Positions 1 to 6,869 are shown, counted from the first letter of the stretch. The stretch is DNA of 9,585 bases from Gammaproteobacteria bacterium (GCA_016214925.1 JACRMO010000248.1:1-9585), one strand, 5' to 3'. Notes: a model not told the origin generated them from the sequence alone. Made by a program: numbers and translations.

Positions 1-2
1 CC

Positions 3-824
3 TCAATGATCTGCGTCAGCCACCGTGGTCGCCGCCCGGACTTCATGCAGTTCCTCGCCACGGCGGATCTCCAGCACCAGATTCCACACACCCGGCAACG
101 GTAATGTCAACGCACTCTGATACACGCCCGGTGCAGTCTCCGCCAATGCGAAACGCTGGTCCAAGCGGGTATCGGCGGCGCGCAGAAAACCGCCCTGCAC
201 CACGGCGCCGGTGACGGCCTTGCCGTCCCGATCGTTCACCGTCACCTGAAACTTAGCGGTTTGCCCCGCGTGTGCCGCGCTCAACCAACCCTTATGCACG
301 ACCCAACCGCGTTCATGCTGGCGCCGCACTTGCTCCAGGTAAGCGTTGTACAACGCCTCCTTCTTCTGGAAATCGTTATCGACGACACCGGGGAAGGCCG
401 AGGTGATCTCGCGCTGCCGGTCCGTCGCCGGCAACAGCAGACGCGCTATCGGCTCGGGCAATCCCTGAGTCGCTATCACCACCAGTACCGAGTCGAACAA
501 CACCAGCACCACAAAAAAGGCCACGATGAGTGTCGGCCCCCAATGGAAACCCGGGCGAGAGCCGCGCACATCGTCCATGCGCGACTCGCGATGGCCGAAG
601 ATCAATCCCAGCGCATAGGCCGTCACGAGATAGATCGCCACATGCATGGCGACGACATCCGCGCCCGGCCACACCAATATGGCATAGGGAATATACAGGG
701 CCAGCACCGAGAGCCCGACCATCAGCGCGGCGGCTTTGGCGTGCAGACGGAATACTCGTTGCAGCAGCACGAACAGCAGCAACTGCGCGAAAATTCCCAG
801 GGGGATGGTCAATAGGATATTCAT
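3..824 (-). CDS. FixH/CcoH-like cbb3 oxidase assembly protein with extended membrane N-terminus
   Basis: A 273-residue membrane protein. The C-terminal part (about residues 140-268) looks like the FixH/CcoH periplasmic beta domain: a tyrosine/basic segment (KKEALYNAYLEQ), then GQTAKFQVTVNDRDGKAV and a closing PLPGVWNLVLEIRRG strand pair. CcoH helps assemble or stabilise cbb3 oxidase in the inner membrane. Normal FixH/CcoH proteins are roughly 150-180 residues with one membrane anchor. Here four hydrophobic helices are visible (about 5-24, 31-52, 56-77 and 96-122); the fourth sits where the usual anchor would be. The ATG lies 3 nt after the ccoG stop with no strong ribosome-binding site, suggesting translational coupling. 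The stop (TGA) is intact at 3-5. Family call by recognition; the role of the extra helices is unknown. The ccoGHIS order predicts ccoI just outside the window. Confidence 0.75.
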   Translation of the reverse strand: MNILLTIPLGIFAQLLLFVLLQRVFRLHAKAAALMVGLSVLALYIPYAILVWPGADVVAMHVAIYLVTAYALGLIFGHRESRMDDVRGSRPGFHWGPTLIVAFFVVLVLFDSVLVVIATQGLPEPIARLLLPATDRQREITSAFPGVVDNDFQKKEALYNAYLEQVRRQHERGWVVHKGWLSAAHAGQTAKFQVTVNDRDGKAVTGAVVQGGFLRAADTRLDQRFALAETAPGVYQSALTLPLPGVWNLVLEIRRGEELHEVRAATTVADADH

Positions 825-827
825 TGC

Positions 828-2128
828 TTAATGCGCGGCACGATAAAAGAATGTGGGTTGTTCCAGCATGGGGAGCTCTGTCCCACTCTCCGGCCGTACC
901 CGGAAACGGAACTCGGTAGGATTCGCCGGCAATGCCTCCGGCTTCACCCTCACCCGCGCCAGCAGGCGCAGACTTTGTTCGGGCTGTAGATGCAAATGCT
1001 GCATCTGCCCCAGATCCAGCTCGGCCGACGGCAGGCCGTCGATCTCCAATACGAAGGGCACGGCGCGGTCGGTCTTGTTGTTGAGCTTGATCTCGTAGCT
1101 GTTCTGGATGCGGCCGTCGGACATCTGCACAAACAGCGGCTGGCGCACCTGGGCCACGCTGAGATCCACCGGCACTTGCGCGATAACGCTGTACACCAGC
1201 GCCACGGTAGCTGCGATCAGCGCCACACCGTAACCGATGTTCTTGGCCGTGAGGAAGCGCGTCTTCTCGCCCTGTTGCGCCTTCTCGGAGGTGTATTTGA
1301 TGAGACCGCGCGGCCAGTTCAACGAATCCATGATGGTGTCGCAGGCATCGATGCACAACGCGCAGGAGATGCATTGATACTGCATGCCATTGCGGATATC
1401 GATACCGGTCGGGCACACCTGCACGCAGTAGCCGCAGTCGATGCAGTCACCCGCGCCGTCGATCTCACGATCGGCCTTGGACTTGAATCCACGCGCGATC
1501 TTGTGCCGACCGGCATCCCCTTCACCGCGTTTTTCGTCATAGGCCACGATCAGCGTATCGCGATCGAACATCGCCCCCTGAAAACGCGCATACGGGCACA
1601 TGTAGGTACACACCTGCTCGCGCGCCAGGCCAGCCATCACATAGGTGGTGAACATCAGGAACAGCGTGGTCGCATAGGCCGGGAACGGCGCCGTGCCGGT
1701 AAGACGTTCCAGGGCTGTTTGCCCAAACGAATACGCGCGACACGCTCGCCCTGCACCAAGCGCTCGATGAGGATATAGACATCGGTCCACAGTGTTTGAA
1801 AACAGAAATACCCGCAGAACACGCATCCGGCGATGCCCGTCACGAAGAACAGCAGCAAGGCGGCGATGACCCTGAGCCCCGAGCGCCAGAAAATATCCTG
1901 TGCATGCACGACGAGGTCGAACAGATAGAAGCGCCGCCCTTCGATATCGAAAGCAACCGCCTGGGGAATACCGACAGCGCGCTCCCAGCGCAGCCAGGGG
2001 ATCAGGAAATAGACACCGTAGGCGAGGCCAAGAATGCCCCATTTGAGCGTGCGGAAACGCCCCTTGACCGACCGCGGGTAGATCGGGATGCGCGCTTGAT
2101 AAAGATCGGGTGAGGTGCCGTCAGCCAT
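828..2128 (-). pseudogene. ccoG: ccoG (rdxA/fixG), polyferredoxin for cbb3 assembly, frameshifted with internal deletion
   Basis: CcoG is a membrane iron-sulfur protein that reduces copper for cbb3 oxidase maturation. The gene is readable only in two frames. From ATG 2128 to about 1706, 141 residues carry two membrane helices (about 28-46 and 86-105) and the CVFCGYFC motif. From about 1703 to the TAA at 828, 290 further residues carry AGLAREQVCTYMCPYARFQ, a first ferredoxin motif (CIDCGYCVQVCP), a second (CISCALCIDAC), another helix, and the C-terminal Ig-like domain. The frame changes near 1704-1706, between QPWN and LTGTAPF. By comparison with remembered homologues, about 40 residues are missing there, including the helix after the basic KxxKH segment, so roughly 3n+1 bases appear lost. 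Restoring them would give about 470-480 residues, normal for the family. Either a true mutation or an assembly collapse. Confidence 0.85.
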
Positions 2129-2153
2129 GTTTCAGCAGGTTGTACCGAACGTC

Positions 2154-2246
2154 GAGTGTCGCCGCGCGCTGGATGCCGGGCGGCGGAGGCTGACAACCCT
2201 CACGTTCTCCCCCCGCCCGACATCCGGAATGAACTACTCGACACTC
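2154..2246 (-). repeat. Large imperfect hairpin between ccoP and ccoG
   Basis: The 120-bp spacer between ccoP and ccoG contains nested inverted repeats. Outer arms: GAGTGTCG at 2154-2161 and CGACACTC at 2239-2246, perfect 8 bp. Inner arms: 2171-2183 (GGATGCCGGGCGG) and 2213-2225 (CCGCCCGACATCC), 13 positions pairing with one G-U wobble in the minus-strand RNA; pairing may continue inward after one mismatch. There is no U-run afterwards, so it is not a classical intrinsic terminator. It could reduce readthrough, protect the 3' end of the ccoNOQP mRNA, or be a REP-like element. Confidence 0.6.
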
Positions 2247-2248
2247 AT

Positions 2249-3175
2249 TCACTGCCCTCCGCCGAGTTCGTGCACATACACGCTGAGCAACTTGATCTGG
2301 TTTTCATCCAGACGCCCCTGCCACGTCGGCATGACACGATTGACGCCGTTGCGGATCACGTTCTTGACCGCGTCGACCTTGCCGGCGATTTCCGTCTGGC
2401 CCTGCACGTCGGCGATGGTCCAGATGTTGTCGGTCAGATTCGCGGAGCCCTGGGACTTCAGGCCGGTGCCCGCGGCGGTATGGCAGTAATAGCAGCCGCC
2501 ACCTTCGCCGGTGAACAGCTGTTTGCCACGCGCGACCTTGTCAGCGGGCACGTCATGACCGGACAGGCTGAGCACGAAGGAGGCGACATCGTCGAGCTGT
2601 TCGTCGTTGAAGGTACGCGCAAAGCCCGGCATGTAACCGACACGACCGTGGGTCAATGTCGCCTGGATGTCCTCCACGCTGCCGCCCCACAACCAATCGT
2701 CGTCGGCCAGATTCGGGAACAGGCCCATGACACCGGCGCCGCCGCTGCCATGACAGGCCGCGCAGTTGTCGCCAAACAGACCTTTGGTCACCGAACGCAC
2801 GAAGGCCATCATGTCCGGGTCGGCGAGAATCTGCTGGTAGTCCGCCGCGGCGACCTTCTGCATGTATTCCTTGGTTTTCAGCGCCTCGTCACCTTCCTGC
2901 ATGTCCTTGATGAGCAGCGAACGGGTGTTCCAGTGACGGCTGCGTTCCTCGCCGTTCACAGTGTAGGTGATGTTGTTGAACAGGCCGGTGGTGTAACCCT
3001 TGCCGATCGGCCACGCCGGATAGACGACCCAATACAACACCGCGAATACAACCGAGGCATAAAAGCCCCACAGCCACCAGCGCGGCAACGGATTGTTGAA
3101 TTCCTGGATATCGCCGTCCCAGGCATGGCCCGTGGTCTGAACCGCGCCTTGTTGCTTGGTCTTTGCTTCGCTCAT
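2249..3175 (-). CDS. ccoP: cbb3-type cytochrome c oxidase subunit III, diheme cytochrome c
   Basis: A 308-residue membrane-anchored diheme c-type cytochrome that passes electrons toward CcoO/CcoN. The N-terminus has the family signature WDGDIQEFNNPLPRWW (19-34) leading into a single helix (about 35-53). Two heme c sites are visible: CAACH at 138-142 with a likely axial methionine in GYMPGF (Met182), and CYYCH at 228-232 with Met282 in RVMPTW. Length is typical for CcoP. The ATG overlaps the ccoQ stop by 4 nt (ATGA), a translational coupling arrangement, and the gene closes the intact ccoNOQP set. Needs the cytochrome c maturation (Ccm) machinery, encoded elsewhere. No anomaly seen. Confidence 0.97.
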   Translation of the reverse strand: MSEAKTKQQGAVQTTGHAWDGDIQEFNNPLPRWWLWGFYASVVFAVLYWVVYPAWPIGKGYTTGLFNNITYTVNGEERSRHWNTRSLLIKDMQEGDEALKTKEYMQKVAAADYQQILADPDMMAFVRSVTKGLFGDNCAACHGSGGAGVMGLFPNLADDDWLWGGSVEDIQATLTHGRVGYMPGFARTFNDEQLDDVASFVLSLSGHDVPADKVARGKQLFTGEGGGCYYCHTAAGTGLKSQGSANLTDNIWTIADVQGQTEIAGKVDAVKNVIRNGVNRVMPTWQGRLDENQIKLLSVYVHELGGGQ

Positions 3176-3393
3176 TGTTCGTCTACCTTGCGTGTCTCAT
3201 CCGTTCTGGACGAATCCCCGTGGGACTTTTCCTCGTCGGCGAACGGAATATATTTGTACGATTCCAACCGGTCTTTACGCTGCTTGCCCGTGAATACATA
3301 GAACAGAATGCCGCAGAAGGTCACGAAGAAGAGCAGCAATGCAACGATCTTGCTGTTCTCCAGTCGGCCGAGCCATTGCAGCGCTTCTGTCAT
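3172..3393 (-). CDS. ccoQ: cbb3-type oxidase small subunit CcoQ
   Basis: A 73-residue protein with one membrane helix (about 17-35, IVALLLFFVTFCGILFYVF) followed by a basic GKQRKDRLESYKYIPFADEE stretch, which matches the CcoQ/FixQ pattern of helix, KxRKxRFE-like segment and PFxD/E. CcoQ is a small accessory subunit that stabilises the cbb3 complex. It is slightly longer than many CcoQ proteins because of a charged tail after residue 55. It starts 12 nt after the ccoO stop and its TGA overlaps the ccoP ATG. Position between ccoO and ccoP is the standard operon order, which makes the call firm despite the small size. Confidence 0.93.
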   Translation of the reverse strand: MTEALQWLGRLENSKIVALLLFFVTFCGILFYVFTGKQRKDRLESYKYIPFADEEKSHGDSSRTDETRKVDEQ

Positions 3394-3405
3394 GCTCGCT
3401 CTCGA

Positions 3406-4143
3406 TCAGCGGAATTCCGCGAAATAGCCTTCGTCGTACTTGCTGAAGTCCACCATCGTGCCGAGCATCTGCAGATAGGCGACCAACGCATCCATTTCGG
3501 TCAGGCGCGAACGATCGCCGTCGTAATTGCCGGCCTGCGCCTGCTGCACCAGATGCCGCTCGGCACGCAGGATATTCAGCTTGTCGGCGGCATCCTGGCC
3601 GAACTTGGCCACATTGGCGTCGTATTCCTGCTGTGTCTCTGAATACGGCACGCCGGTAAACTTCAGCGCACGCATGCGGTCGGCGACATCGGCGTACTGC
3701 AACGGCTCCATCAACCAGGGATAGCCGGGCATGATGGATTCCGGCACCACGGCGCGCGGGTCGGTCAGATGTGCCACATGCCATTCGTTGGAGTATTTTT
3801 TGCCGACGCGCGCCAGATCCGGACCGGTGCGCTTCGAACCCCACTGGAACGGATGGTCGTACTGGCTCTCGGCCGCCAGCGAGTAATGGCCATAGCGCAG
3901 CATTTCGTCGCGGAACGGACGAATCATCTGCGAATGACACAGATAGCAGCCTTCGCGCTGATAGATATCACGGCCGCGCAATTCCAGGGGCGTGTACGGC
4001 CGCACGCCATCCACCTGTTCGACGGTATCGTTGATGTAGTACAGCGGCACGATCTCGACCAGACCGCCGATGGATATCACCACCATGGTGAGCGCGATCA
4101 GCAGACCGGCGTTGATTTCGATGCTTTCGTGTTTGAATTTCAC
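3406..4143 (-). CDS. ccoO: cbb3-type cytochrome c oxidase subunit II, monoheme cytochrome c
   Basis: A 245-residue membrane-anchored monoheme cytochrome c, the second core subunit of cbb3 oxidase. One N-terminal helix (about 12-36) is followed by the heme c site CYLCH at 66-70 and the family stretch SQMIRPFRDEM. The likely axial methionine is Met138 in ESIMPGYPW, and TEMDALVAYLQMLGT near residue 215 is characteristic. It is longer than the roughly 200-residue pseudomonad form because of a segment at about 172-210; longer CcoO forms are known. The start codon is GTG at 4141-4143, with GGAG about 9 nt upstream; the next in-frame ATG (Met20) would cut into the anchor. It follows ccoN by 19 nt. 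Confidence 0.96.
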   Translation of the reverse strand: MKFKHESIEINAGLLIALTMVVISIGGLVEIVPLYYINDTVEQVDGVRPYTPLELRGRDIYQREGCYLCHSQMIRPFRDEMLRYGHYSLAAESQYDHPFQWGSKRTGPDLARVGKKYSNEWHVAHLTDPRAVVPESIMPGYPWLMEPLQYADVADRMRALKFTGVPYSETQQEYDANVAKFGQDAADKLNILRAERHLVQQAQAGNYDGDRSRLTEMDALVAYLQMLGTMVDFSKYDEGYFAEFR

Positions 4144-4162
4144 GACTCAATTCTCCAGAGCT

Positions 4163-5617
4163 TTAGGCGCGCGCCAGTTTGGCCGCGAGCTTGGCCTCGA
4201 TTACCGCCGCTTCTCGTTTGCCCAGGCGGATGGTCATGGCGACGTTGTAGGCCATCACCAGAATACCCGAGACAAAGAAGGCGCCGCCCAGGGCACGCAC
4301 CACATACGGTTTGTGCAGGAAGCTGACGGTTTCGATGAAGGTATAGGCCAGCGAACCGAAGTCGTCGAAGGCACGCAGCAACAGACCCTGACCGATACCG
4401 GCCACCCACATCGCGGTGATGTACAGCACGATGCCGATGGTCGCCAGGAAGAAGTGCACATACACCAGTCTCTGGCTGTAGAGCTTGGTGTCGTACAGGC
4501 GCGGAATCATGTGGTAAAACGAGCCGAACGAGATCATGGCCACCCAGCCCAGCGCACCGGAGTGCACATGGCCGATGGTCCAGTCGGTGTAATGCGATAA
4601 GGCGTTCACACTCTTCAGCGACATCAGCGGACCTTCGAACGTCGACATGCCGTAGAAGGACAGCGAGGTGATCATGAACAGCATGATCGGGTCGGTGCGC
4701 AGTTTGTTCCAGGCACCCGACAAGGTCATGATGCCGTTGATCATGCCGCCCCAGGACGGCAGCAGCAGCATGATGGAGAAGGTCGCGGCCAGGGTGGAGG
4801 TCCAATCCGGCAGCGCGGTCCAGTGCAGATGATGCGCGCCAACCCACATGTACAGAAACGCCAGTGCCCAGAAATGGACGATCGACAGACGATAGGAATA
4901 CACCGGACGGCCCGCTTGCTTGGGCACGAAGTAGTACATCATGCCGAGGAAGGCCGCGGTCAGGAAGAAACCCACGGCGTTATGGCCGTACCACCATTGG
5001 GTCATCGCGTCCTGCACGCCCGAATACATGGAGTAGGACTTCAGCGTGAACAGACCCACCGGCACGGAAATGTTGTTGAAGATATGCAGGATGGCCGTCG
5101 CCAGGATAAACGACATGTAGAACCAGTTGGCGACATAGATGTGCGGCTGCGAACGGCGTTTGAGGGTCTGCACGTAAACCCAGAAATAGGCGACCCACAC
5201 CACGGTGATCAGCAGGTCGATCGGCCATTCGAACTCGGCGTATTCCTTGGATTGGGTATAACCCAACATATAACTCACGACGCCCAACGCGACGGCGACC
5301 TGCCAACCCCAGAAAGTGAAGGTAGCCAGCATGTCGCTGTACAGGCGCGCCTGGCAGGTGCGTTGAACGACGTAATAAGACGTCGCAAACAGCGCACTAC
5401 CGCCGAAGCCGAAGATCACCAAAGTGGTATGCACCGGGCGCAGGCGCCCAAAGGTGATCTCGGCAATCCCCATATTGAGCAGGGGATAGGCCAGTTCGAG
5501 CGCGGCATACAGACCCGCCGACATGCCGAGCACACCCCAGACCAATGCCATCACCGCAAACTTGCGGATCACCGCATAGTTGTACTGCTCCGTACCAGTC
5601 ACCGCAGCCTGAGCCAT
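4163..5617 (-). CDS. ccoN: cbb3-type cytochrome c oxidase catalytic subunit I
   Basis: A 484-residue polytopic heme-copper oxidase subunit that reduces oxygen at the heme b3-CuB site; cbb3 enzymes serve respiration at low oxygen. Ligand positions expected for the family are present: His63 (RPVHTTLVIF, low-spin heme b), His212 (WWYGHNAVGFF, CuB), Tyr256 and His262/His263 (LYMWVGAHHLHW, cross-linked Tyr region and CuB), and His350 and His352 (TIGHVHSGALGW, heme b3 and low-spin heme b). The reading frame is open to 5689, but the ATG at 5617 is chosen: GAGG lies 6 nt upstream, and the preceding 24 residues are not family-like and run into the promoter area. First gene of ccoNOQP. Confidence 0.97.
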   Translation of the reverse strand: MAQAAVTGTEQYNYAVIRKFAVMALVWGVLGMSAGLYAALELAYPLLNMGIAEITFGRLRPVHTTLVIFGFGGSALFATSYYVVQRTCQARLYSDMLATFTFWGWQVAVALGVVSYMLGYTQSKEYAEFEWPIDLLITVVWVAYFWVYVQTLKRRSQPHIYVANWFYMSFILATAILHIFNNISVPVGLFTLKSYSMYSGVQDAMTQWWYGHNAVGFFLTAAFLGMMYYFVPKQAGRPVYSYRLSIVHFWALAFLYMWVGAHHLHWTALPDWTSTLAATFSIMLLLPSWGGMINGIMTLSGAWNKLRTDPIMLFMITSLSFYGMSTFEGPLMSLKSVNALSHYTDWTIGHVHSGALGWVAMISFGSFYHMIPRLYDTKLYSQRLVYVHFFLATIGIVLYITAMWVAGIGQGLLLRAFDDFGSLAYTFIETVSFLHKPYVVRALGGAFFVSGILVMAYNVAMTIRLGKREAAVIEAKLAAKLARA

Positions 5618-5698
5618 AGATTGCCTCGTTGTTACTTGGAGTTTCGCCCCAGAGAGACTTGCCAGAGTGGGCCTCTGCCCCAAGGCCACCCAGATTGA

Positions 5699-5712
5699 TT
5701 GATAAATATCAG
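5699..5712 (-). promoter_or_regulatory. FNR/ANR box upstream of ccoN
   Basis: TTGAT-AAAT-ATCAG on the plus strand (CTGAT-ATTT-ATCAA on the minus strand) matches 9 of 10 defined positions of the FNR/ANR consensus TTGATN4ATCAA. Its centre is 88 bp upstream of the ccoN ATG. If it acted as a class II activator site, centred at -41.5, transcription would start near 5664, giving a leader of about 47 nt; no good -10 is seen at the matching place. FNR-type control of cbb3 operons is established in several proteobacteria. Confidence 0.75.
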
Positions 5713-5715
5713 GAC

Positions 5716-5745
5716 ATTCTAATATAACGTCTCTCTTTACGTAAA
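5716..5745 (-). promoter_or_regulatory. Candidate sigma70-type promoter upstream of ccoN
   Basis: On the minus strand, TTTACG (5745-5740) is followed after 18 nt by TAGAAT (5721-5716); an overlapping alternative -10 is TATATT (5726-5721). Transcription would start near 5709, inside the FNR box, which would make FNR a repressor of this start. Judged by eye only. Confidence 0.35.
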
Positions 5746-5747
5746 GA
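5734..5747. promoter_or_regulatory. Perfect 14-bp palindrome TCTTTACGTAAAGA, possible operator
   Basis: A perfect 14-bp palindrome that overlaps the candidate -35 element upstream of ccoN. Its position in the AT-rich core of the control region suggests binding of a dimeric regulator, but I do not recognise the site. Confidence 0.4.
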
Positions 5748-5765
5748 CCCTGGGTGATTTAGCGC

Positions 5766-5778
5766 GCGGGGACCCCGC
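5766..5778. repeat. GC-rich palindrome GCGGGGACCCCGC
   Basis: GCGGGG at 5766-5771 and CCCCGC at 5773-5778 around a single central base, with GCGCG just to the left (5762-5766) and CGCGC (5782-5786) to the right. It lies between ctaB and the ccoN promoter area. There is no adjacent T-run. It could act as a weak hairpin that limits readthrough from ctaB, or as a binding site. Confidence 0.4.
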
Positions 5779-5880
5779 AAACGCGCCTAACAGTGTAGAC
5801 GACACCTGGAATGACGCCGGAGAATAGTGCCCGGAATTGTGTGCGATGACGCCACCGGAAGAGGCCGGCAGCAACCTTGT

Positions 5881-6798
5881 TCAGGCCGTCAAGCGGCTGA
5901 GCAAGGGGATGTAATGATCGATCAGAAGCAGGGCAAAGATGCCCATGAGGTAGACGATGGAGTAGCCAAAGGCCGGCATCGCCGCCGACTCGTGGCGCAT
6001 CAGGCGCACGGCATGCCGCAGAAATCCCAGCCCCAGCAACACCGCACCGGCCAGATACACCGGCCCGCTCATATGCGTTGCAAAGGGCAACACGCTGACC
6101 GCCAGCAACAACACGGTATACAACAGCACCTGCAGACGCGTGAACTCCACGCCATGGGTCACCGGCAACATGGGTATGTCCACCGCGGCGTATTCACTGC
6201 GGCGATGAATCGCCAGCGCCCAGAAATGTGGCGGGGTCCACACGAAAATAATCAGAAACAGCAGGAGCGCATGCGGATCGACAGTGCCGGTCACCGCCGT
6301 CCAACCCAGCACGGGCGGGGCCGCACCGGCCGCGCCGCCGATAACGATGTTCTGCGGCGTGGCGCGTTTCAGATACATGGTGTAGACCACCGCATATCCG
6401 ATCAGCGACAGGAAGGTCAGCACCGCGGTCAAGGTGTTCACGAACACCACCAGCACTAGCATGCCCAGCGCGCCGAGAGACAGCGCGAACCACAGACAAT
6501 TGAGTGGATTCATGTGTCCGGTCGGCAGCGGCCGGTTGCGCGTGCGCGCCATGCGCGCATCGACACGATGATCGACCAGATGATTGATCGCCGCCGCGGA
6601 GGCCGCCGCCAGACCAATACCCAGCGTGCCGAACACCAGCGCATTGAGCGGCACCATGCCGGGCGTCGCCATGAACATGCCGACAATGGCGGTGAACACG
6701 ATCAACGCGACCACCTTGAGCTTGCACAGACCCACATAGTCGCGCCAAGCCAGACCTTCACCCTGCACCGCCGCTATCACGCTGATATTCTCCGCCAT
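5881..6798 (-). CDS. ctaB: Protoheme IX farnesyltransferase (heme O synthase)
   Basis: A 305-residue UbiA-type membrane prenyltransferase (CtaB/CyoE) that adds a farnesyl group to heme b to make heme O, the precursor of heme A in aa3 oxidase. Visible motifs are the first Asp-rich site NHLVDHRVDARMARTRNRP (Asn72, Asp76, Asp80) and YLKRATPQNIVIGGAAGAAPP (142-162), plus VWTPPHFWALAI near 186-197. About eight or nine hydrophobic helices are present and the length is normal. A GTG directly precedes the ATG at 6798; I use the ATG, but the ribosome-binding site is weak for both. It lies after the thioredoxin-fold gene where ctaA would normally intervene, and before the cbb3 operon rather than the usual SCO gene. 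Confidence 0.96.
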   Translation of the reverse strand: MAENISVIAAVQGEGLAWRDYVGLCKLKVVALIVFTAIVGMFMATPGMVPLNALVFGTLGIGLAAASAAAINHLVDHRVDARMARTRNRPLPTGHMNPLNCLWFALSLGALGMLVLVVFVNTLTAVLTFLSLIGYAVVYTMYLKRATPQNIVIGGAAGAAPPVLGWTAVTGTVDPHALLLFLIIFVWTPPHFWALAIHRRSEYAAVDIPMLPVTHGVEFTRLQVLLYTVLLLAVSVLPFATHMSGPVYLAGAVLLGLGFLRHAVRLMRHESAAMPAFGYSIVYLMGIFALLLIDHYIPLLSRLTA

Positions 6799-6869
6799 CA
6801 CTGCACCGTCGTTATTCTAATATGAGCCACACCGGGAGTAATCCCGCTGACTGCGCGGTTATCGGTCGA
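6799..6869. other. Short spacer where ctaA is usually found
   Basis: A spacer of about 70 bp between the stop of the thioredoxin-fold gene and ctaB. It holds a small perfect hairpin (CGGGA 6833-6837, loop GTAA, TCCCG 6842-6846) without a U-run, and on the minus strand ATATTAGAAT (6823-6814), a possible -10 close to the ctaB start. No ctaA remnant can be read in any frame. Confidence 0.6.

Larger units (their letters stand above)
5618..5880. other. Intergenic control region between ctaB and ccoN
   Basis: About 263 bp with no convincing gene. Its centre is markedly AT-richer than the flanks (about 5694-5746), and it contains the FNR box, the TTTACGTAAA palindrome, candidate promoter hexamers, a GC-rich palindrome at 5766-5778 and a weak hairpin at 5851-5872 just after the ctaB stop. 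The last has arms GCCACCGG and CCGGCAGC with a 6-nt loop, two G-U pairs in the minus-strand RNA and no U-run, so it is at best a weak terminator. Confidence 0.7.

Noticed and set aside
990..1778. Plus-strand open frame of 262 codons opposite ccoG
   Set aside because: Shadow of the ferredoxin-type gene; composition is His/Arg-rich and there is no ribosome-binding site or known motif.
1707..2042. Upstream part of the second-frame ccoG reading as a genuine Arg-rich N-terminus
   Set aside because: The stretch is arginine-rich and unlike CcoG; the correct N-terminal sequence is in the other frame starting at 2128.
2156..3301. Plus-strand open frame of 381 codons opposite ccoP and ccoQ
   Set aside because: It is antisense to the clearly conserved diheme cytochrome and ccoQ, has no recognisable domain, and arises from codon bias in a GC-rich gene.
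5618..5689. N-terminal extension of CcoN by 24 residues
   Set aside because: The ATG at 5617 has a good ribosome-binding site; the extension is not family-like and runs back to within about 10 bp of the FNR box.
4823..5698. Plus-strand open frame of 291 codons opposite ccoN
   Set aside because: His/Arg/Gln-rich composition typical of an antisense shadow; all conserved oxidase ligands read on the minus strand.
5851..5872. Hairpin just downstream of ctaB as an intrinsic terminator
   Set aside because: The stem needs two G-U pairs and no T-run follows on the minus strand, so it is not listed as a terminator.
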